DNA of 64,000 bases from Aegicerativicinus sediminis. Lineage in GTDB: Bacteria > Bacteroidota > Bacteroidia > Flavobacteriales > Flavobacteriaceae. The position numbers were made by a program, and so were the translations under genes. Shown here piece after piece: positions 19,665 to 28,973 of the stretch. The stretch is taken from NCBI RefSeq assembly GCF_015476115.1, contig NZ_CP064295.1, positions 372,001 through 436,000 of the forward strand. The letters are read 5' to 3'. Under the pieces are notes generated by a model. It did no database searches. It saw only the letters and a list, made by a program, of their open reading frames with translations, and was not told the DNA's origin. Numbering within the stretch: the stretch's first letter is position 1; every line of letters starts with the position of its first letter.

Positions 19665-20117
19665 TTAAATTTCTACCGCTTCTCCTCCTGCCTTTTCAAT
19701 TGCTTCTTTTGCAGAGGCTGTAAATTTATGGGCAGAAATTTTTAATGAGGCTTTTAATTCACCGCGACCTAAAATCTTAACCAAATCATTTTTGCTAGCT
19801 AGGCCAAGCTGAATAAGATCATCAACAGAAACAGTGTCTTTCAATTTATTTTCATCAACTAATTTCTGAAGGGTGTCAACATTAACTCCTTGATAAGAAA
19901 CTCTGTTAATATTATTAAATCCAAATTTAGGAACACGCCTTTGCAACGGCATTTGTCCACCTTCAAAACCAATCTTTTTAGAATAACCTGATCTTGACTT
20001 GGCACCTTTGTGACCTCTTGTAGCGGTTCCACCTTTACCGGAACCTTGTCCTCTACCTACTCTTTTACCTTGGCCTTTAACAGAACCATCAGCTGGTTTT
20101 AAGTTACTTAAATCCAT
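19665..20117 (-). CDS. rplO: 50S ribosomal protein L15
   Basis: A 150-residue large-subunit assembly protein with the glycine-rich start (GKRVGRGQGSGKGGTATRGH, KGAKSRSGYSKKIGFEGGQMP) and the C-terminal AHKFTASAKEAIEKAGG signature. It lies between rpmD and secY. Confidence 0.98.
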   Translation of the reverse strand: MDLSNLKPADGSVKGQGKRVGRGQGSGKGGTATRGHKGAKSRSGYSKKIGFEGGQMPLQRRVPKFGFNNINRVSYQGVNVDTLQKLVDENKLKDTVSVDDLIQLGLASKNDLVKILGRGELKASLKISAHKFTASAKEAIEKAGGEAVEI

Positions 20118-20129
20118 TTTGTATCGTTA

Positions 20130-20315
20130 TTACTTTGTTTCTTCAACAGAAACTAAATGTTCAACCTTATTAACCATACCAAGAATACTTGGAGTGGCGT
20201 CGTGCTCCACAACCTGACCGATTTTTCTAAGACCTAAAGATTCTAAGATTCTTTTTTGAGTCTGAGTACGGTTGATTGCACTTCTTACTTTAGTTACTTT
20301 TATCTTCTTTGCCAT
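20130..20315 (-). CDS. rpmD: 50S ribosomal protein L30
   Basis: A short 61-residue protein with the bacterial L30 pattern KVTKVRSAINRTQTQKRILESLGL followed by IGQVVEHDATPSILGMVNKV in consecutive blocks. Normal length. It lies between rpsE and rplO. Confidence 0.97.
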   Translation of the reverse strand: MAKKIKVTKVRSAINRTQTQKRILESLGLRKIGQVVEHDATPSILGMVNKVEHLVSVEETK

Positions 20316-20327
20316 GATTCCCTAGAA

Positions 20328-20852
20328 TTATCCGTTATACAATTTATCTAAAGAAATTCCTCTGTCTTTTGCAACAGTCTGTGCATCCCTTAATTGTAAC
20401 AAGGCATCAAAAGTAGCCTTTACAACGTTATGTGGGTTAGAAGATCCTTGAGATTTTGAAAGAACGTCATGTACACCAACAGCTTCCAAAACTGTTCTTA
20501 CTGCACCACCAGCAATTACACCGGTACCAGGAGCAGCAGGAATAATAGCTACTCTAGCTCCACCATATTTACCTTTTTGCTCATGAGGTACAGTTCCTTT
20601 TTGGATAGGAATTCTAACCAAATTCTTCTTAGCATCCTCGACAGCTTTTGCAATTGCAGTAGCAACATCCTTTGATTTCCCTAGGCCATGTCCTACAACA
20701 CCAGCTTCATCACCAACCACCACGATGGCCGAGAAACCAAAAGCTCTACCACCCTTGGTAACTTTCGTAACTCTTTGTACACCAACCAAACGGTCTTTTA
20801 AATCAATTCCACTTGGTTTTACTAACTCTGCGTTTTTGTATTTCTGATACAT
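20328..20852 (-). CDS. rpsE: 30S ribosomal protein S5
   Basis: A protein of the decoding and mRNA-entry region. The 174 residues have the double-stranded RNA-binding fold start ([39 protein letters not shown]), [20 protein letters not shown] and [19 protein letters not shown]. Complete. It lies between rplR and rpmD. Confidence 0.98.
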   Translation of the reverse strand: MYQKYKNAELVKPSGIDLKDRLVGVQRVTKVTKGGRAFGFSAIVVVGDEAGVVGHGLGKSKDVATAIAKAVEDAKKNLVRIPIQKGTVPHEQKGKYGGARVAIIPAAPGTGVIAGGAVRTVLEAVGVHDVLSKSQGSSNPHNVVKATFDALLQLRDAQTVAKDRGISLDKLYNG

Positions 20853-20858
20853 GATTTC

Positions 20859-21215
20859 TTAAAATTTTAGACCGCCTTCTCTAGCGCCTTCAGCCAATGA
20901 TTTAACTCTTCCGTGGTATTGATATCCGCCTCTATCAAAAGAAACCGTTTCGATACCAGCCTTAAGTGCTTTTTCAGCAATCAATTTGCCTACTTGAGTA
21001 GCAATCTCACTTTTAGTTCCTTTTTCAGAACTCACTTCTTTATCTCTTGAGGATGCAGCGGTAATAGTTTTACCATTTACATCATCAACGATTTGAGCAT
21101 AAATTTCTTTATTACTTCTGAATACAGATAATCTTGGTCTAGCGTCAGTACCAGATACAACCTTTCTAATTCGGTTTTGTATTCTCCTTCTTTTTTCGTT
21201 CTTCGTTAATGCCAT
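20859..21215 (-). CDS. rplR: 50S ribosomal protein L18
   Basis: A 5S rRNA-binding protein of 118 residues: [33 protein letters not shown] in blocks, and the C-terminal [20 protein letters not shown]. Length and motifs are standard. It lies between rplF and rpsE. Confidence 0.98.
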   Translation of the reverse strand: MALTKNEKRRRIQNRIRKVVSGTDARPRLSVFRSNKEIYAQIVDDVNGKTITAASSRDKEVSSEKGTKSEIATQVGKLIAEKALKAGIETVSFDRGGYQYHGRVKSLAEGAREGGLKF

Positions 21216-21225
21216 GATCTTACTA

Positions 21226-21768
21226 TTAAGCTGATTTACCTGCTTTTCTTCTTAATTGCTCACCTACGAACTTAATTCCTTTTCCTTTGTAAGGCTCTGG
21301 CTTACGGAAGGATCTGATTTTTGCAGCAACTTGTCCTACCAATTGCTTATCATGGGAAGTAAGTTTTACGATTGGGTTCTTACCTTTTTCTGTAATAGTC
21401 TCTACTTTAACCTCAGGGGCCAAATCTAAGACGATGTTGTGAGAGAAACCTAAAGCCAAGTCTAATTTTTGTCCTTGGTTAGAAGCCCTGTATCCAACAC
21501 CAACCAATTCTAATTGTTTGGTCCACCCTTCAGAAACACCTTTAATCATATTGTTAACCAAAGCTCTATAAAGACCATGCTTTGCCTTATGCTCCTTGCT
21601 ATCGCTTGGGCGTTCTATCTGTACATTACCATCCTCGACCTTAACATCAACTCCAGAGAAATCTTGAGTCAATTCACCCATTTTCCCTTTTACAACAATG
21701 GTATTGTCTTTTACTTCTACGGTTACCCCTTGAGGGATTGCTACTGGATTTTTTCCTATTCTAGACAT
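21226..21768 (-). CDS. rplF: 50S ribosomal protein L6
   Basis: A 180-residue protein with duplicated L6 folds. It starts [15 protein letters not shown] and ends with the signature region [19 protein letters not shown]. It sits near the factor-binding site of the large subunit, between rpsH and rplR. Confidence 0.98.
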   Translation of the reverse strand: MSRIGKNPVAIPQGVTVEVKDNTIVVKGKMGELTQDFSGVDVKVEDGNVQIERPSDSKEHKAKHGLYRALVNNMIKGVSEGWTKQLELVGVGYRASNQGQKLDLALGFSHNIVLDLAPEVKVETITEKGKNPIVKLTSHDKQLVGQVAAKIRSFRKPEPYKGKGIKFVGEQLRRKAGKSA

Positions 21769-21780
21769 ATCTCCTACTTT

Positions 21781-22179
21781 TTAGTAAACGTAACACAATA
21801 CTTCACCACCAACATTTTCTCTCTCAGCTTGTTTTCCGGTTAATACACCGTGAGAAGTTGAGACAATCGCAATACCAAGGCCATTAAGAACTCTTGGCAT
21901 TTCTTTGGCGCCAGCATACTTACGTAAACCTGGTTTACTAACTCTAACGATTTTCTTAATCACAGGCTCTTTAGTCTCTTTGTTAAATTTCAGAGCAATT
22001 TTGATTGTACCTTGAGAAGTAGAATCGTCGAATTTATAACTCAAGATATATCCTTGATCGAATAATATCTTGGTTATCTCTTTTTTCAAGTTAGAAGCAG
22101 GGATTTCAACTACCCTGTGATTTGCCTTTACGGCATTTCTAACTCTTGTTAAATAATCCGCTATTGGATCTGTGTACAT
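21781..22179 (-). CDS. rpsH: 30S ribosomal protein S8
   Basis: A primary 16S rRNA-binding protein of 132 residues: DPIADYLTRVRNAVKANH at the start and NGLGIAIVSTSHGVLTGKQA at the end. S8 is the autoregulator of the spc operon in E. coli. Here an unusual 74-base gap with a bulged stem-loop precedes the gene. Confidence 0.98.
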   Translation of the reverse strand: MYTDPIADYLTRVRNAVKANHRVVEIPASNLKKEITKILFDQGYILSYKFDDSTSQGTIKIALKFNKETKEPVIKKIVRVSKPGLRKYAGAKEMPRVLNGLGIAIVSTSHGVLTGKQAERENVGGEVLCYVY

Positions 22180-22199
22180 AGTTATATAATTGCGGTAAC

Positions 22200-22229
22200 G
22201 GTTTTCGGCCTAATGCCAAACCTGAAACC
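22200..22229 (-). ncRNA. Candidate S8-binding stem-loop before rpsH
   Basis: In the rpsN-rpsH gap the minus strand can fold as GGTTT-(CAGGT bulge)-TTGGC-ATTAG-GCCGA-AAACC: two 5-base-pair helices (one G-U pair) separated by a five-base one-sided bulge, ending 20 bases before the rpsH ATG. S8 recognises an irregular helix on its own mRNA in E. coli. The assignment here rests on position and fold only. Confidence 0.35.
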
Positions 22230-22253
22230 AGTTCATACTTTTTTATCTTTGGA

Positions 22254-22523
22254 TTACCAGCTAGCTTTAGTAACACCAGGTATTAAACCTTGGTTAGCCA
22301 TTTGGCGAAACATAACACGAGAAATTCCAAAAACTCTCATGTACCCTTTTGGTCTACCTGTAAGTTTACACCTATTGTGTTGACGTACAGGAGAAGCATT
22401 TTTAGGTAACTTTTGTAATGCATCGTAGTCTCCAGCTTCTTTTAAAGCCTTACGTTTCTCTGCATATTTAGCTGCCAATTTTGCTCTTTTAACCTCACGG
22501 GCTTTCATTGATTCTTTAGCCAT
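22254..22523 (-). CDS. rpsN: 30S ribosomal protein S14, zinc-free form
   Basis: An 89-residue small-subunit head protein. It has the long form without the CxxC zinc motifs ([20 protein letters not shown] and [22 protein letters not shown] in blocks). It lies 1 base after rplE. Confidence 0.98.
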   Translation of the reverse strand: MAKESMKAREVKRAKLAAKYAEKRKALKEAGDYDALQKLPKNASPVRQHNRCKLTGRPKGYMRVFGISRVMFRQMANQGLIPGVTKASW

Positions 22524-22524
22524 A

Positions 22525-23076
22525 TTAATTCTTTTTAAATGGTAATCCTAATTCTTGTAATAATGATTGTGCTTCTTTGTCTGTTTCTGCAGAAGTAACG
22601 AAGGTAATATCCATTCCAGAAATTCTATTGATCTTATCTATATCAATTTCTGGAAAAATAATTTGTTCTGTAATACCTAAGTTATAGTTTCCTCTACCAT
22701 CAAAACCAGTTGCCTTAATACCGTTAAAGTCTCTAACACGAGGAAGAGCCGCAGTAATTAATCTATCTAAAAATTCATACATCTGCTCTCCACGAAGAGT
22801 AACCTTCGCACCGATTGGCATTCCTTTACGCAACTTAAACGAAGCAACGTCTTTCTTAGAGATAGTAGCAACAGCTTTCTGACCAGATATGGTTGTTAAT
22901 TCATCAACAGCGTGATCAATTAATTTCTTATCGGCTACAGCTGCACCAACACCTTTGGAAATAACTATTTTCTTAAGTTTAGGCACTTGCATTACGTTCT
23001 TATATCCGAACTCCTTTGTAAGAGCTGAGACAATTCTCTCATTAAACTCTTTCTTTAATCTTGGTGTGTAAGCCAT
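22525..23076 (-). CDS. rplE: 50S ribosomal protein L5
   Basis: A 5S rRNA-binding protein that contacts P-site tRNA and S13. The 183 residues include [40 protein letters not shown] and [19 protein letters not shown]. Complete. It follows rplX after 2 bases. Confidence 0.98.
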   Translation of the reverse strand: MAYTPRLKKEFNERIVSALTKEFGYKNVMQVPKLKKIVISKGVGAAVADKKLIDHAVDELTTISGQKAVATISKKDVASFKLRKGMPIGAKVTLRGEQMYEFLDRLITAALPRVRDFNGIKATGFDGRGNYNLGITEQIIFPEIDIDKINRISGMDITFVTSAETDKEAQSLLQELGLPFKKN

Positions 23077-23078
23077 AA

Positions 23079-23390
23079 CTAAATTACTTCGTTTGATTTT
23101 TTAGAATAACGCACCTTCTTATCGCCTTCCATTTTATAACCAACTCTTGTGGTTTCACCTTTCTTGTTTAATAAAGAAAGATTTGAAATGTGGATTGGCG
23201 CTTCTTTTTCTACGATTCCACCTTGAGGATTTTGTGCACTAGGCTTATTGTGTTTTTTCACAATATTAACCCCTTCAACCAAGGCTTTATCTTTATCCTT
23301 GAAGATTTTAAGAACTTTGCCTTCAGAACCCTTATGGTCACCGGCAATAACTTGTACTGTATCTCCTGATTTTATTTTAAACTTTGCCAT
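23079..23390 (-). CDS. rplX: 50S ribosomal protein L24
   Basis: An assembly-initiator protein with a KOW motif ([20 protein letters not shown]). I chose the Met at 23390, which gives the usual [10 protein letters not shown] start and 103 residues. An in-frame ATG at 23402 overlaps the rplN stop (TAATG), adds MKIK, and could also be used. C-terminal [19 protein letters not shown] is standard. Confidence 0.95.
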   Translation of the reverse strand: MAKFKIKSGDTVQVIAGDHKGSEGKVLKIFKDKDKALVEGVNIVKKHNKPSAQNPQGGIVEKEAPIHISNLSLLNKKGETTRVGYKMEGDKKVRYSKKSNEVI

Positions 23391-23401
23391 CTTAATTTTC
23401 A

Positions 23402-23770
23402 TTAAAGCACCTCAGGTGCTAATGATACAATTTTCATGAATTGCTTATCTCTAAGTTCTCTTGCAACAGGACCAAATACACGAGTTCCTCTCATTTCACC
23501 TGCCGGATTCAACAATACACAAGCGTTGTCATCAAATCTGATGTAAGAACCGTCTGGACGACGAACCTCCTTTACCGTGCGCACAACAACTGCTGTAGAT
23601 ACGGCACCTTTTTTAATGTTTCCGTTTGGAGTGGCATCTTTAACAGATACTACTATTTTGTCTCCAATGCTAGCATAACGCTTTTTTGTTCCACCCAATA
23701 CACGGATGGTCAACACTTCCTTAGCACCAGTGTTGTCAGCAACCTTAAGTCTACTTTCTTGTTGTATCAT
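23402..23770 (-). CDS. rplN: 50S ribosomal protein L14
   Basis: A 122-residue protein at the subunit interface: [19 protein letters not shown] start, [24 protein letters not shown] and [22 protein letters not shown]. It is the binding partner of RsfS, whose gene is at 5030. Confidence 0.98.
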   Translation of the reverse strand: MIQQESRLKVADNTGAKEVLTIRVLGGTKKRYASIGDKIVVSVKDATPNGNIKKGAVSTAVVVRTVKEVRRPDGSYIRFDDNACVLLNPAGEMRGTRVFGPVARELRDKQFMKIVSLAPEVL

Positions 23771-23772
23771 GA

Positions 23773-24030
23773 TTACTTAGCTCTTTCAATAATTTCTACT
23801 AATCTCCAACATTTAGATTTACTCATAGGACGAGTTTCCATAATCCTAACAGTATCTCCAATGTTACAGTCGTTGGTTTCGTCGTGAGCAACATATTTCT
23901 TTGTTTTCAAAACGAACTTACCATACATCGGGTGTTTTACCTTTTTAACCTCAGAGACCACGATTGATTTCTGCATTTTGTTGCTGGTAACAACACCTAT
24001 ACGTTCTTTTCTTAAATTTCTGTTTTCCAT
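23773..24030 (-). CDS. rpsQ: 30S ribosomal protein S17
   Basis: An 85-residue OB-fold primary rRNA-binding protein: [19 protein letters not shown], then [20 protein letters not shown] and [20 protein letters not shown]. Complete. It is separated from rplN by 2 bases. Confidence 0.98.
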   Translation of the reverse strand: MENRNLRKERIGVVTSNKMQKSIVVSEVKKVKHPMYGKFVLKTKKYVAHDETNDCNIGDTVRIMETRPMSKSKCWRLVEIIERAK

Positions 24031-24044
24031 CTTTCCGCGGACTA

Positions 24045-24236
24045 CTATTGTAATTCTCTTTTAGTTAACTCTGTGGCCAATCTTGCTACGGTACGTCTAA
24101 CAGTACGTAATTGGATTGGGTTCTCTAAAGGTGAAATTGCGTGTGCCATTTTTAAATCGGCATAGCTTCTCTTAGTTTCACTAAGTTTCTCCTGTAAATC
24201 CGCTGTTGACAACTTTGTAATTTCTGCTTGCTTCAT
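24045..24236 (-). CDS. rpmC: 50S ribosomal protein L29
   Basis: A 63-residue helical hairpin protein at the tunnel exit. The core [20 protein letters not shown] and the C-terminal [11 protein letters not shown] match L29. It lies between rplP and rpsQ. Confidence 0.97.
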   Translation of the reverse strand: MKQAEITKLSTADLQEKLSETKRSYADLKMAHAISPLENPIQLRTVRRTVARLATELTKRELQ

Positions 24237-24247
24237 AATATCTGTTA

Positions 24248-24673
24248 TTAAGCTTCGAATTCGTAATCGCGAGCTATGACGAATTTAGTTTTTACTGGTA
24301 ATTTTTGGGCTGCTAAACGCAAAGCTTCCTTTGCAGTTTCTAATGGCACTCCTCCGATTTCAAAAAGAATTCTACCAGGTTTTACAACGGCTACCCAATA
24401 TTCTACGGCACCCTTACCTTTACCCATACGTACCTCAAGAGGCTTTTTGGTAATTGGTTTGTCTGGAAAAATCTTGATCCAAATGGAACCCTCCCTTTTC
24501 ATGTAACGCGTTGCTGCAATACGTGCTGCTTCTATTTGTCTAGCAGTGATAAATTGAGAGTCCAATGACTTTATTCCGAAAGTTCCGTTAGATAACACAT
24601 GACCACGATTGGAGTTACCCTTCATGCGGCCTTTTTGCATCTTGCGAAATTTTGTTCTTTTAGGCTGTAACAT
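24248..24673 (-). CDS. rplP: 50S ribosomal protein L16
   Basis: A 141-residue protein near the A-site tRNA elbow: [20 protein letters not shown] start, ESARI-type helix ([17 protein letters not shown]), [20 protein letters not shown] and [16 protein letters not shown]. Normal length and context. Confidence 0.98.
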   Translation of the reverse strand: MLQPKRTKFRKMQKGRMKGNSNRGHVLSNGTFGIKSLDSQFITARQIEAARIAATRYMKREGSIWIKIFPDKPITKKPLEVRMGKGKGAVEYWVAVVKPGRILFEIGGVPLETAKEALRLAAQKLPVKTKFVIARDYEFEA

Positions 24674-24690
24674 TGTTCCTTAACTTTTAA

Positions 24691-25407
24691 TTACTTTCTA
24701 CGACGTCTCTTTTCAGAACCACCGCGTCCAGTAGATTTACCTTTGTTCTTAGACAAGCCAACTAGGGGAGAAAGTTCTCTCTTACCGTAAACTTCACCTT
24801 TCATGATCCATACTTTGATACCTAATCTACCGTAAGTAGTGTGGGCTTCAACCAAAGCATAGTCGATATCAGCTCTAAATGTTGATAAAGGAATACGACC
24901 TTCTTTGTAGTGCTCAGAACGTGCCATCTCAGCACCATTCAAACGACCACTGATTTCAATCTTTATTCCTTCAGCATTCATACGTATAGCAGCAGCAATA
25001 GCCATTTTGATAGCCCGTCTGTATGAAATTCTATTTTCAATTTGACGTGCAACACTTGACGCTACTAAAAACGCATCTAGTTCAGGTCTCTTAATTTCAA
25101 AGATGTTTAACTGAACCTCTTTATCGGTTAATTTCTTAAGCTCTTCTTTCAACTTGTCTACCTCTTGTCCACCTTTACCGATAATAATACCAGGTCTAGC
25201 AGTAGTGATAGTAACGGTTACAAGTTTAAGGGTTCGCTCAATAATAACCCTAGACACACTAGCTTTAGAAAGACGAGCATGTATGTACTTTCTAATCTTA
25301 TCGTCTTCAGCCAACTTATCTCCATAGTCATCCCCACCATACCAGTTGGATTCCCATCCTCTGATGATACCTAAACGATTTCCGATTGGATTTGTCTTCT
25401 GTCCCAT
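24691..25407 (-). CDS. rpsC: 30S ribosomal protein S3
   Basis: A 238-residue mRNA-entry protein. It begins [20 protein letters not shown], has a KH domain ([20 protein letters not shown]), the second domain [19 protein letters not shown], and a basic C-terminal tail (GSEKRRRRK). Complete. Confidence 0.98.
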   Translation of the reverse strand: MGQKTNPIGNRLGIIRGWESNWYGGDDYGDKLAEDDKIRKYIHARLSKASVSRVIIERTLKLVTVTITTARPGIIIGKGGQEVDKLKEELKKLTDKEVQLNIFEIKRPELDAFLVASSVARQIENRISYRRAIKMAIAAAIRMNAEGIKIEISGRLNGAEMARSEHYKEGRIPLSTFRADIDYALVEAHTTYGRLGIKVWIMKGEVYGKRELSPLVGLSKNKGKSTGRGGSEKRRRRK

Positions 25408-25416
25408 ACTTCTATC

Positions 25417-25824
25417 TTAGCTTTGTGCGTTATTTAATGATCCTATAACCACAGTTACGTGATTGGAACGTTTTCTAATTCTGTGTGCACGACCCTGTGG
25501 TGCAGGGCGTAATCTTTTCAACATAGTTCCACCATCCACTCTAATTTCTTGAATGAATAAATCAGCTTCTTCTATATTGGCATCTTCGTTTTTAGCTTGC
25601 CAGTTAGCAACAGCAGATAGAACCAATTTTTCTAATCTACTAGCAGCTTCCTTTTGGCTATACTTCAAGATTTGAAGAGCTTTTTCTGCCTTTTCACCTC
25701 TTACCAAATCAGCGACAATACGCATCTTTCTTGGCGAGGTAGGACAATTGTTCAGCTTTGCAAAAGCAATCTGCTTCTTCTCAGCCTTTCTAGCTTCAGC
25801 CATTTCCTTTTTACGACTTCCCAT
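25417..25824 (-). CDS. rplV: 50S ribosomal protein L22
   Basis: A 135-residue tunnel-lining protein. Core motifs are [19 protein letters not shown] and [20 protein letters not shown]. About 20 residues precede the usual start ([17 protein letters not shown]), a short N-terminal extension typical of Bacteroidota. It lies between rpsS and rpsC. Confidence 0.98.
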   Translation of the reverse strand: MGSRKKEMAEARKAEKKQIAFAKLNNCPTSPRKMRIVADLVRGEKAEKALQILKYSQKEAASRLEKLVLSAVANWQAKNEDANIEEADLFIQEIRVDGGTMLKRLRPAPQGRAHRIRKRSNHVTVVIGSLNNAQS

Positions 25825-25829
25825 TGCTC

Positions 25830-26108
25830 TTATTTTTTACCTTTATTTTTAGCACCTGCGTGTCCTCTGAAGGAACGCGTCGGTGAAAATTCTCCAAGTT
25901 TATGACCTACCATGTTCTCAGTGATGTAAACTGGAACGAATTGACGACCATTATGAACTGCAATCGTCTGACCGACAAAGTCTGGTGTAATCATAGATGC
26001 TCTAGACCAAGTTTTGATAACAGTCTTCTTATTAGCAGCTACATTTTCCGCAACTTTCTTGTCTAATTTATAATGGATGTAAGGTCCTTTCTTTAATGAA
26101 CGTGCCAT
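25830..26108 (-). CDS. rpsS: 30S ribosomal protein S19
   Basis: A 92-residue head protein contacting S13: [19 protein letters not shown] start, [20 protein letters not shown] and [20 protein letters not shown]. Complete and in the expected place after rplB. Confidence 0.98.
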   Translation of the reverse strand: MARSLKKGPYIHYKLDKKVAENVAANKKTVIKTWSRASMITPDFVGQTIAVHNGRQFVPVYITENMVGHKLGEFSPTRSFRGHAGAKNKGKK

Positions 26109-26118
26109 ACTATTTCAA

Positions 26119-26946
26119 TTATTTCTTTCTACGTTCTACGATATACTTATTACTAGCTTTGGTTTTAGACCTTGTTCTATAACCTTTAGCAGGAATACCT
26201 TTACGAGATCTTGGATGACCTCCGGAAGCCCTACCTTCACCACCACCCATTGGGTGATCAACAGGGTTCATAACAACAGCTCTAGTTCTTGGTCTTCTAC
26301 CTAACCATCTATTTCTACCAGCTTTACCTGATACGATCAACTGATGGTCTGAGTTAGAAACAACTCCAATAGTGGCCATACATTCTGCAAGAATCAATCT
26401 AGTTTCACCAGAAGGAAGCTTAACAGTTGCAAATTTTCCATCTCTCGCCATTAACTGGGCAAATGCACCAGCAGAACGTGCCATAATAGCACCTTGTCCA
26501 GGACGTAATTCTATACAGCTAATGATAGTACCAAGAGGAATTTGGCTTAAAGGCATAGCATTCCCTATTTCGGGAGCAACACCTTCACGACCAGAAGTAA
26601 TCGTCTGACCCACTTGTAATCCATTCTGTGCAATCACATAACTCTTTTCTCCATCTGCATACTGAACCAATGCGATAAATGCACTTCTGTTAGGATCGTA
26701 TTCAATGGTCATAACTTCAGCAGGAGAATCATATTTGGTTCTCTTGAAGTCGATTATACGATACTTCTTTTTATGACCACCACCAATGTAGCGCATGGTC
26801 ATTTTTCCTTGACTGTTTCTACCACCAGACCTCTTCTTCGGAGCTAATAAACTTTTCTCCGGCTTATCAGTTGTAATGGCGTCAAACCCATTAACAACTC
26901 TAAAACGCTGGGCCGATGTAATCGGTTTTAATTTTCTTACTGACAT
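26119..26946 (-). CDS. rplB: 50S ribosomal protein L2
   Basis: A 275-residue protein required for subunit joining and peptidyl transfer. Motifs include [20 protein letters not shown], the conserved [17 protein letters not shown] region carrying the functionally critical His, and the basic [20 protein letters not shown] end. Complete. Confidence 0.98.
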   Translation of the reverse strand: MSVRKLKPITSAQRFRVVNGFDAITTDKPEKSLLAPKKRSGGRNSQGKMTMRYIGGGHKKKYRIIDFKRTKYDSPAEVMTIEYDPNRSAFIALVQYADGEKSYVIAQNGLQVGQTITSGREGVAPEIGNAMPLSQIPLGTIISCIELRPGQGAIMARSAGAFAQLMARDGKFATVKLPSGETRLILAECMATIGVVSNSDHQLIVSGKAGRNRWLGRRPRTRAVVMNPVDHPMGGGEGRASGGHPRSRKGIPAKGYRTRSKTKASNKYIVERRKK

Positions 26947-26956
26947 CTTAGTCTAA

Positions 26957-27247
26957 TTACATATTAGCGTATAAATCGATCATCTCTCCTTCCGCCAATT
27001 GAACGAATGCCTTTTTAACGGCACTTGTTTTCCCGTGCTGAACACCCGATCTCGTGTAACGGGTCTTTCTGTCTGGGCGGACATTTACAGTTCGAACTTT
27101 TTCAACAGAAACGCCATAAGCAGACTCAACTGCTTGCTTTATTTCCAACTTGTTCGCCTTTGTATCAACTTCGAAGCTATAGCAGTTTCTCAATTCGCTA
27201 TCTGCGGTAGCTTTTTCGGTGATTATAGGTTTAATTAGAATACTCAT
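26957..27247 (-). CDS. rplW: 50S ribosomal protein L23
   Basis: A 96-residue tunnel-exit protein that docks trigger factor and SRP: ILIKPIITEKATADSELRN at the start, KANKLEIKQAVESAYGVSVE in the middle, then VRTVNVRPDRKTRYTRSG. It follows rplD after 7 bases. Confidence 0.98.
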   Translation of the reverse strand: MSILIKPIITEKATADSELRNCYSFEVDTKANKLEIKQAVESAYGVSVEKVRTVNVRPDRKTRYTRSGVQHGKTSAVKKAFVQLAEGEMIDLYANM

Positions 27248-27254
27248 GACCTTC

Positions 27255-27884
27255 TTAATTACTTAAATTCGATACAATTCCTTCTAGCGCGCTCTCAACA
27301 AGCACAACTTTGTTGGCATTCATAATTTTGTAAGTACTTAATTCTGAGTTAGTTACAACTTCAGACCCTTCCAAATTACGTGCGGACAAATATACATTAT
27401 TATTCTGTGCACCCAACACAAACAAAGATTTTTTCCCGTCTAGCTCTAAAGCCTTTAAAACAGACCTGAAATCTTTAGTTTTAGGAGCATCAAAATTGAA
27501 ATCTTCAAGAACAACGATTGCATCCTCATTTGCTTTGATACTGAAAGCAGATTTACGAGCTAAGCGCTTAACGTTCTTATTCAATTTGAAACCATAATTG
27601 CGAGGTCTTGGACCAAAGAAACGGCCTCCACCTTTAAACACACCAGATTTAATACTACCAGCTCTAGCGGTACCAGTTCCCTTTTGCTTTTTAAGCTTAC
27701 GGGTACTTCCAGTAATCTCAGCTTTTTCCTTAGCTTTATGGGTACCCTGTCTCTGGTTAGCCAAATACTGCTTCACGTCTAGATACACAGCATGATTGTT
27801 TGGCTCAACAGCAAACACATCATCAGAAAGTTCAATCTTTCTACCTGTATCTTTTCCTTTAATATCTATAACCGCTACTTTCAT
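27255..27884 (-). CDS. rplD: 50S ribosomal protein L4
   Basis: A 209-residue protein with the tunnel loop ([19 protein letters not shown] followed by [19 protein letters not shown]). In E. coli L4 attenuates transcription of its own S10 operon. A terminator-like hairpin stands before rplC in this operon, a possible L4 target. Its start overlaps the rplC stop by one base (TAATG). Confidence 0.98.
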   Translation of the reverse strand: MKVAVIDIKGKDTGRKIELSDDVFAVEPNNHAVYLDVKQYLANQRQGTHKAKEKAEITGSTRKLKKQKGTGTARAGSIKSGVFKGGGRFFGPRPRNYGFKLNKNVKRLARKSAFSIKANEDAIVVLEDFNFDAPKTKDFRSVLKALELDGKKSLFVLGAQNNNVYLSARNLEGSEVVTNSELSTYKIMNANKVVLVESALEGIVSNLSN

Positions 27885-28501
27885 TACTTCTCGATTATTA
27901 CATAAGAATTCTTATGACCAGGAACACAACCTTTTACTACTAAAAGATTTTTCTCTGGAACAACTTTGTAAACTCTTAAATTTTCTACTTTAACATTTTC
28001 ACCACCCATTCTTCCGGCCATTCTCATTCCTTTGAAAACTCGAGAAGGGTAAGATGATGCACCAATAGAACCAGGAGCTCTTAAACGGTTATGTTGACCG
28101 TGAGTTGATTGACCAACACCACCGAAACCATGTCTTTTAACAACACCTTGGAATCCTTTTCCTTTAGAAACACCTGTAATATCAACAAATTCACCTTCTA
28201 TAAAGTGATCTACATTGATGGCATCACCTAATTTGTAATCCTCTCCAAATCCTTGGAATTCTACGACTTTGGTTTTCACAGTAGTGCCGGCTTTCTTAGC
28301 GTGACCTAATTCAGCTTTTGTAGCACTTCTTTCTGCCTTGTCATCGAAACCAAGTTGAAGAGCACTGTACCCGTCAACCTCTTCGGTTCTGACTTGGGTA
28401 ACGATACAAGGCCCACATTGAATAACAGTACATGGGATGTTTTTCCCATTCTCGTCATAAATGCTGGTCATACCGATCTTTTTTCCTATTAACCCAGACA
28501 T
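27884..28501 (-). CDS. rplC: 50S ribosomal protein L3
   Basis: A 205-residue early-assembly protein: [19 protein letters not shown] start, [20 protein letters not shown], and the loop [20 protein letters not shown] near the peptidyl-transferase centre. It is preceded by a 154-base gap with an intrinsic-terminator structure; expression probably depends on read-through because no promoter consensus lies between. Confidence 0.98.
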   Translation of the reverse strand: MSGLIGKKIGMTSIYDENGKNIPCTVIQCGPCIVTQVRTEEVDGYSALQLGFDDKAERSATKAELGHAKKAGTTVKTKVVEFQGFGEDYKLGDAINVDHFIEGEFVDITGVSKGKGFQGVVKRHGFGGVGQSTHGQHNRLRAPGSIGASSYPSRVFKGMRMAGRMGGENVKVENLRVYKVVPEKNLLVVKGCVPGHKNSYVIIEK

Positions 28502-28655
28502 ACTAATTTAATTATGGATCTTACGATCCGTTGTTTATACTTATTTAAAAAATTTCAGGGTCAAAATACTTTTCAACCCTGAAATGTATTTTTACCGTTT
28601 TTCCTTTGCACGCAGCTCCGGACATGTCTTCCCTCCTATTTGCAGAGAAGTTTTA
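28502..28655 (-). promoter_or_regulatory. rpsJ-rplC leader containing a terminator/attenuator
   Basis: This 154-base gene-free stretch is by far the longest inside the ribosomal cluster. Reading the minus strand: about 70 bases of mixed composition after rpsJ, then the terminator hairpin (28547-28585), then an AT-rich segment holding a small hairpin (GGATC-GTAA-GATCC, 28516-28529) before the rplC ATG. I found no exact TAnnTTTG. It separates rpsL-rpsG-fusA-rpsJ from rplC-rplQ. Confidence 0.5.
28547..28585 (-). terminator. Intrinsic terminator or attenuator between rpsJ and rplC
   Basis: On the minus strand the perfect 10-base arms ATTTCAGGGT and ACCCTGAAAT enclose a 14-base loop and run directly into a T tract. 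Its place inside an essential operon implies partial or regulated read-through. Confidence 0.75.
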
Positions 28656-28961
28656 TCACACCTTGATCTCTACTTCAACCCCACTTGGCAATTCTAACTT
28701 CATCAACGCATCAATTGTTTTAGAAGAAGAACTGTAGATATCTAACAATCTCTTGTAAGAACTTAACTGAAATTGCTCTCTACTCTTTTTGTTTACGTGA
28801 GGAGACCGTAACACTGTAAAAATTCTTTTGTGTGTTGGTAATGGAATCGGTCCAGTTACAACAGCTCCAGTATTCTTTACAGTTTTAACGATTTTATCGG
28901 CAGATTTATCTACCAAGTTATGATCGTATGATTTTAATTTTATTCTGATTTTTTGACTCAT
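28656..28961 (-). CDS. rpsJ: 30S ribosomal protein S10
   Basis: A 101-residue protein, also known as the NusE antitermination factor. It shows [39 protein letters not shown] and [19 protein letters not shown]. It follows fusA after 12 bases; no tuf gene lies between, unlike in many bacteria. Confidence 0.98.
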   Translation of the reverse strand: MSQKIRIKLKSYDHNLVDKSADKIVKTVKNTGAVVTGPIPLPTHKRIFTVLRSPHVNKKSREQFQLSSYKRLLDIYSSSSKTIDALMKLELPSGVEVEIKV

Positions 28962-28973
28962 TTCTTTTACCGT

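Noticed and set aside
23441-23887. 148-codon plus-strand frame across rplN and rpsQ
   Set aside because: It is antisense to two highly conserved ribosomal genes and has no recognisable composition or motif.
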